Source of the DNA: Flavobacteriaceae bacterium
GTDB lineage: Bacteria; Bacteroidota; Bacteroidia; Flavobacteriales; Flavobacteriaceae
Assembly: GCA_003511845.1 (NCBI GenBank)
Contig: DOIV01000145.1
Location: 1 to 6,828, forward strand
Reading direction: 5' to 3'
DNA length: 6,828 nt
In this document: in pieces, positions 5,956 to 6,828 of the stretch
How positions within the stretch are numbered: the stretch's first letter is position 1
Layout of the letters: every line of letters begins with the position of its first letter
Translations under genes and position numbers: made by a program
Notes under the pieces: model-generated
What the model saw: only the letters and a program-made list of their open reading frames with translations
Told to the model about the DNA's origin: nothing
The model's database searches: none

Positions 5956-5970
5956 TTAGAAGAATCTAGG
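5945..5970 (-). terminator. Hairpin overlapping the stop codon of the porP/sprF-like gene, possible weak terminator
   Basis: CCTAGTTTCTT (5945-5955) and AAGAATCTAGG (5960-5970) are inverted repeats with one mismatch. The 4-base loop contains the TAA stop codon (5956-5958). On the minus strand the sequence after the stem is TTATATATTATAAAAT, not a clean T run, so it could instead be a 3'-end stabiliser or an attenuator between the barrel gene and the OmpA-family genes. Confidence 0.4.
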
Positions 5971-6828
5971 AGATTTCAAGTTCTTCTTTGAAAAATCAAT
6001 ATCCCATTGTAAAAAGGCTTCGTAAGTACCACTGTTATAATTACCTAAATTGGTAGTGGTATAATCATAAGCAAAGCCTAAACGTAAGTCTCTGGTAATA
6101 CCAAAGTTGATCAAAGCACTTACGGAATCTCCAAAGCGATAACTTACACCCAACTCTAAACGATCATTGAATAAAAAGTTTGCTGATCCATCTATGGATA
6201 CTGGAGAACCTGATACCGCTTTTACCATCACTGATGGCTTAAACTTCAAAGTCTCTGACAAATCAAATACATAACCCATAGTACCAAAATAATGCATCTT
6301 CTCTGAGGCTTTGGTTATAATACCACTATCTTTTTCTAAATGCTTGGTCTCTAATAAATTTGGGGCTGATAAACCTATATAGAACTTGTCTGTATAATAA
6401 TAAACACCAGCTCCAAAATTTGGTAGGGTCTCATTTACATTGTCAGAAAATAAAGGGTCTACTCCTGGGGCTGTCTGTGGTAAGGTCAAGGACAACAAAC
6501 CTACATCAAAAAAGGTCAAACCTCCTTTTAATCCAAATGCCAATCTACCTTCTTCTGAAGTCGTTATCGTATAGGATAAATCTGCATATAAATTTGACTC
6601 CTTTACTGGACCATGCCTGTCAACTATCGCTGAAAAACCACCGCCTAAATTCTTTGCTAAGGGTGCGTGGATTGCCATAGTAGCCGTCTCTGGGGCTCCG
6701 TCTATACCTGCCCATTGTATTCTACCCAAAACACCTATACTCAAAGTACCGCGTGATCCTGCATAAGCCGGATTCACAATGTTCATGTTGTACATGTACT
6801 GTGTATATTGAGGGTCTTGTTGACTATA
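5956..6828 (-). CDS. Type IX secretion system membrane protein, PorP/SprF family (partial, N-terminus beyond window)
   Basis: Outer-membrane beta-barrel protein of the PorP/SprF family. SprF is needed for secretion of the gliding adhesin SprB, and family members usually pair with T9SS-exported surface proteins. The frame continues upstream of the first internal ATG (6795) to the window edge and encodes QQDPQYTQYMYNMN and NPAYAGS, the classic mature N-terminus of the family. The true start and signal peptide are therefore outside; 290 codons are visible, and with a signal peptide the protein would reach about 310 residues, normal for the family. Further marks are IQWAGIDGAPET, the glycine- and aromatic-rich alternating strands (GAGVYYYTDKFYIGLSAPNLL, LGVSYRFGDSVSALINFGI) and the terminal SPRFF typical of the family. 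It is upstream of, and in line with, two OmpA-family genes, the standard cluster order adhesin - porP/sprF - OmpA. Bacteroidetes genomes carry many such paralogues, so I do not assign sprF or porP specifically. Confidence 0.95.
   Translation of the reverse strand, partial: YSQQDPQYTQYMYNMNIVNPAYAGSRGTLSIGVLGRIQWAGIDGAPETATMAIHAPLAKNLGGGFSAIVDRHGPVKESNLYADLSYTITTSEEGRLAFGLKGGLTFFDVGLLSLTLPQTAPGVDPLFSDNVNETLPNFGAGVYYYTDKFYIGLSAPNLLETKHLEKDSGIITKASEKMHYFGTMGYVFDLSETLKFKPSVMVKAVSGSPVSIDGSANFLFNDRLELGVSYRFGDSVSALINFGITRDLRLGFAYDYTTTNLGNYNSGTYEAFLQWDIDFSKKNLKSPRFF

Noticed and set aside
6360..6680. Plus-strand 106-codon frame
   Set aside because: Antisense to the well-supported PorP/SprF-family gene; Leu/Ser-rich shadow translation.
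6793..6795. ATG at 6795 as the start of the PorP/SprF-type gene
   Set aside because: The frame is open for 11 more codons to the window edge and encodes QQDPQYTQY, the conserved mature N-terminus of the family; the real start is outside.

Overview
The window is AT-rich, uses typical Bacteroidetes protein families, and almost certainly comes from a flavobacterium (Flavobacteriaceae). The evidence is a PorP/SprF-type protein of the type IX secretion system (T9SS), two periplasmic propeller/OmpA-family proteins of the kind that accompany it, signal peptides ending in A-Q, the lack of clear Shine-Dalgarno sequences, and an isoleucyl-tRNA synthetase of the eukaryote-like type 2. All four genes lie on the minus strand. 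No plus-strand gene is supported.

Right to left, in the direction of transcription: 6828-5956 is a PorP/SprF-family outer-membrane protein whose signal peptide lies beyond the window edge. 5955-5680 is an AT-rich spacer with a hairpin at the porP/sprF stop codon. 5679-4012 and 3848-2283 are two tandem paralogues with the same plan: signal peptide, PD40 beta-propeller, carboxypeptidase-regulatory-like domain and OmpA C-terminal peptidoglycan-binding domain. The upstream copy is followed at once by a strong terminator (3952-3989), so the second copy probably has its own promoter in the 163-bp gap. 2282-1900 holds a 260-bp MITE-like element and the terminator of the second paralogue. 1899-1 is the first 633 codons of ileS, open to the left edge.

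The PorP/SprF plus OmpA arrangement is the usual genomic partner of a large T9SS-exported surface protein (SprB-like adhesin, type B C-terminal domain). Such a gene is predicted just beyond the right edge. The barrel protein would serve export or anchoring of that adhesin, and the OmpA-family proteins would tie the outer-membrane machinery to peptidoglycan.

Four observations deserve most attention. (1) A non-coding element at 2010-2269 has perfect 18-bp terminal inverted repeats and a perfect 5-bp target duplication (TAATA). It sits between a stop codon and that gene's terminator. (2) IleS has GIHH where class I synthetases have HIGH (HxGH); this rearranged motif is reported in type 2 IleRS with extreme mupirocin resistance. 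(3) A GC-rich 21-bp palindrome lies in frame inside the IleS editing domain and adds the peptide LPAGKAG; it looks like a small palindromic repeat that has invaded an essential gene. (4) The tandem OmpA paralogues conserve two cysteine pairs and all peptidoglycan-binding residues but differ in linker and OmpA entry strand, suggesting duplication followed by specialisation.
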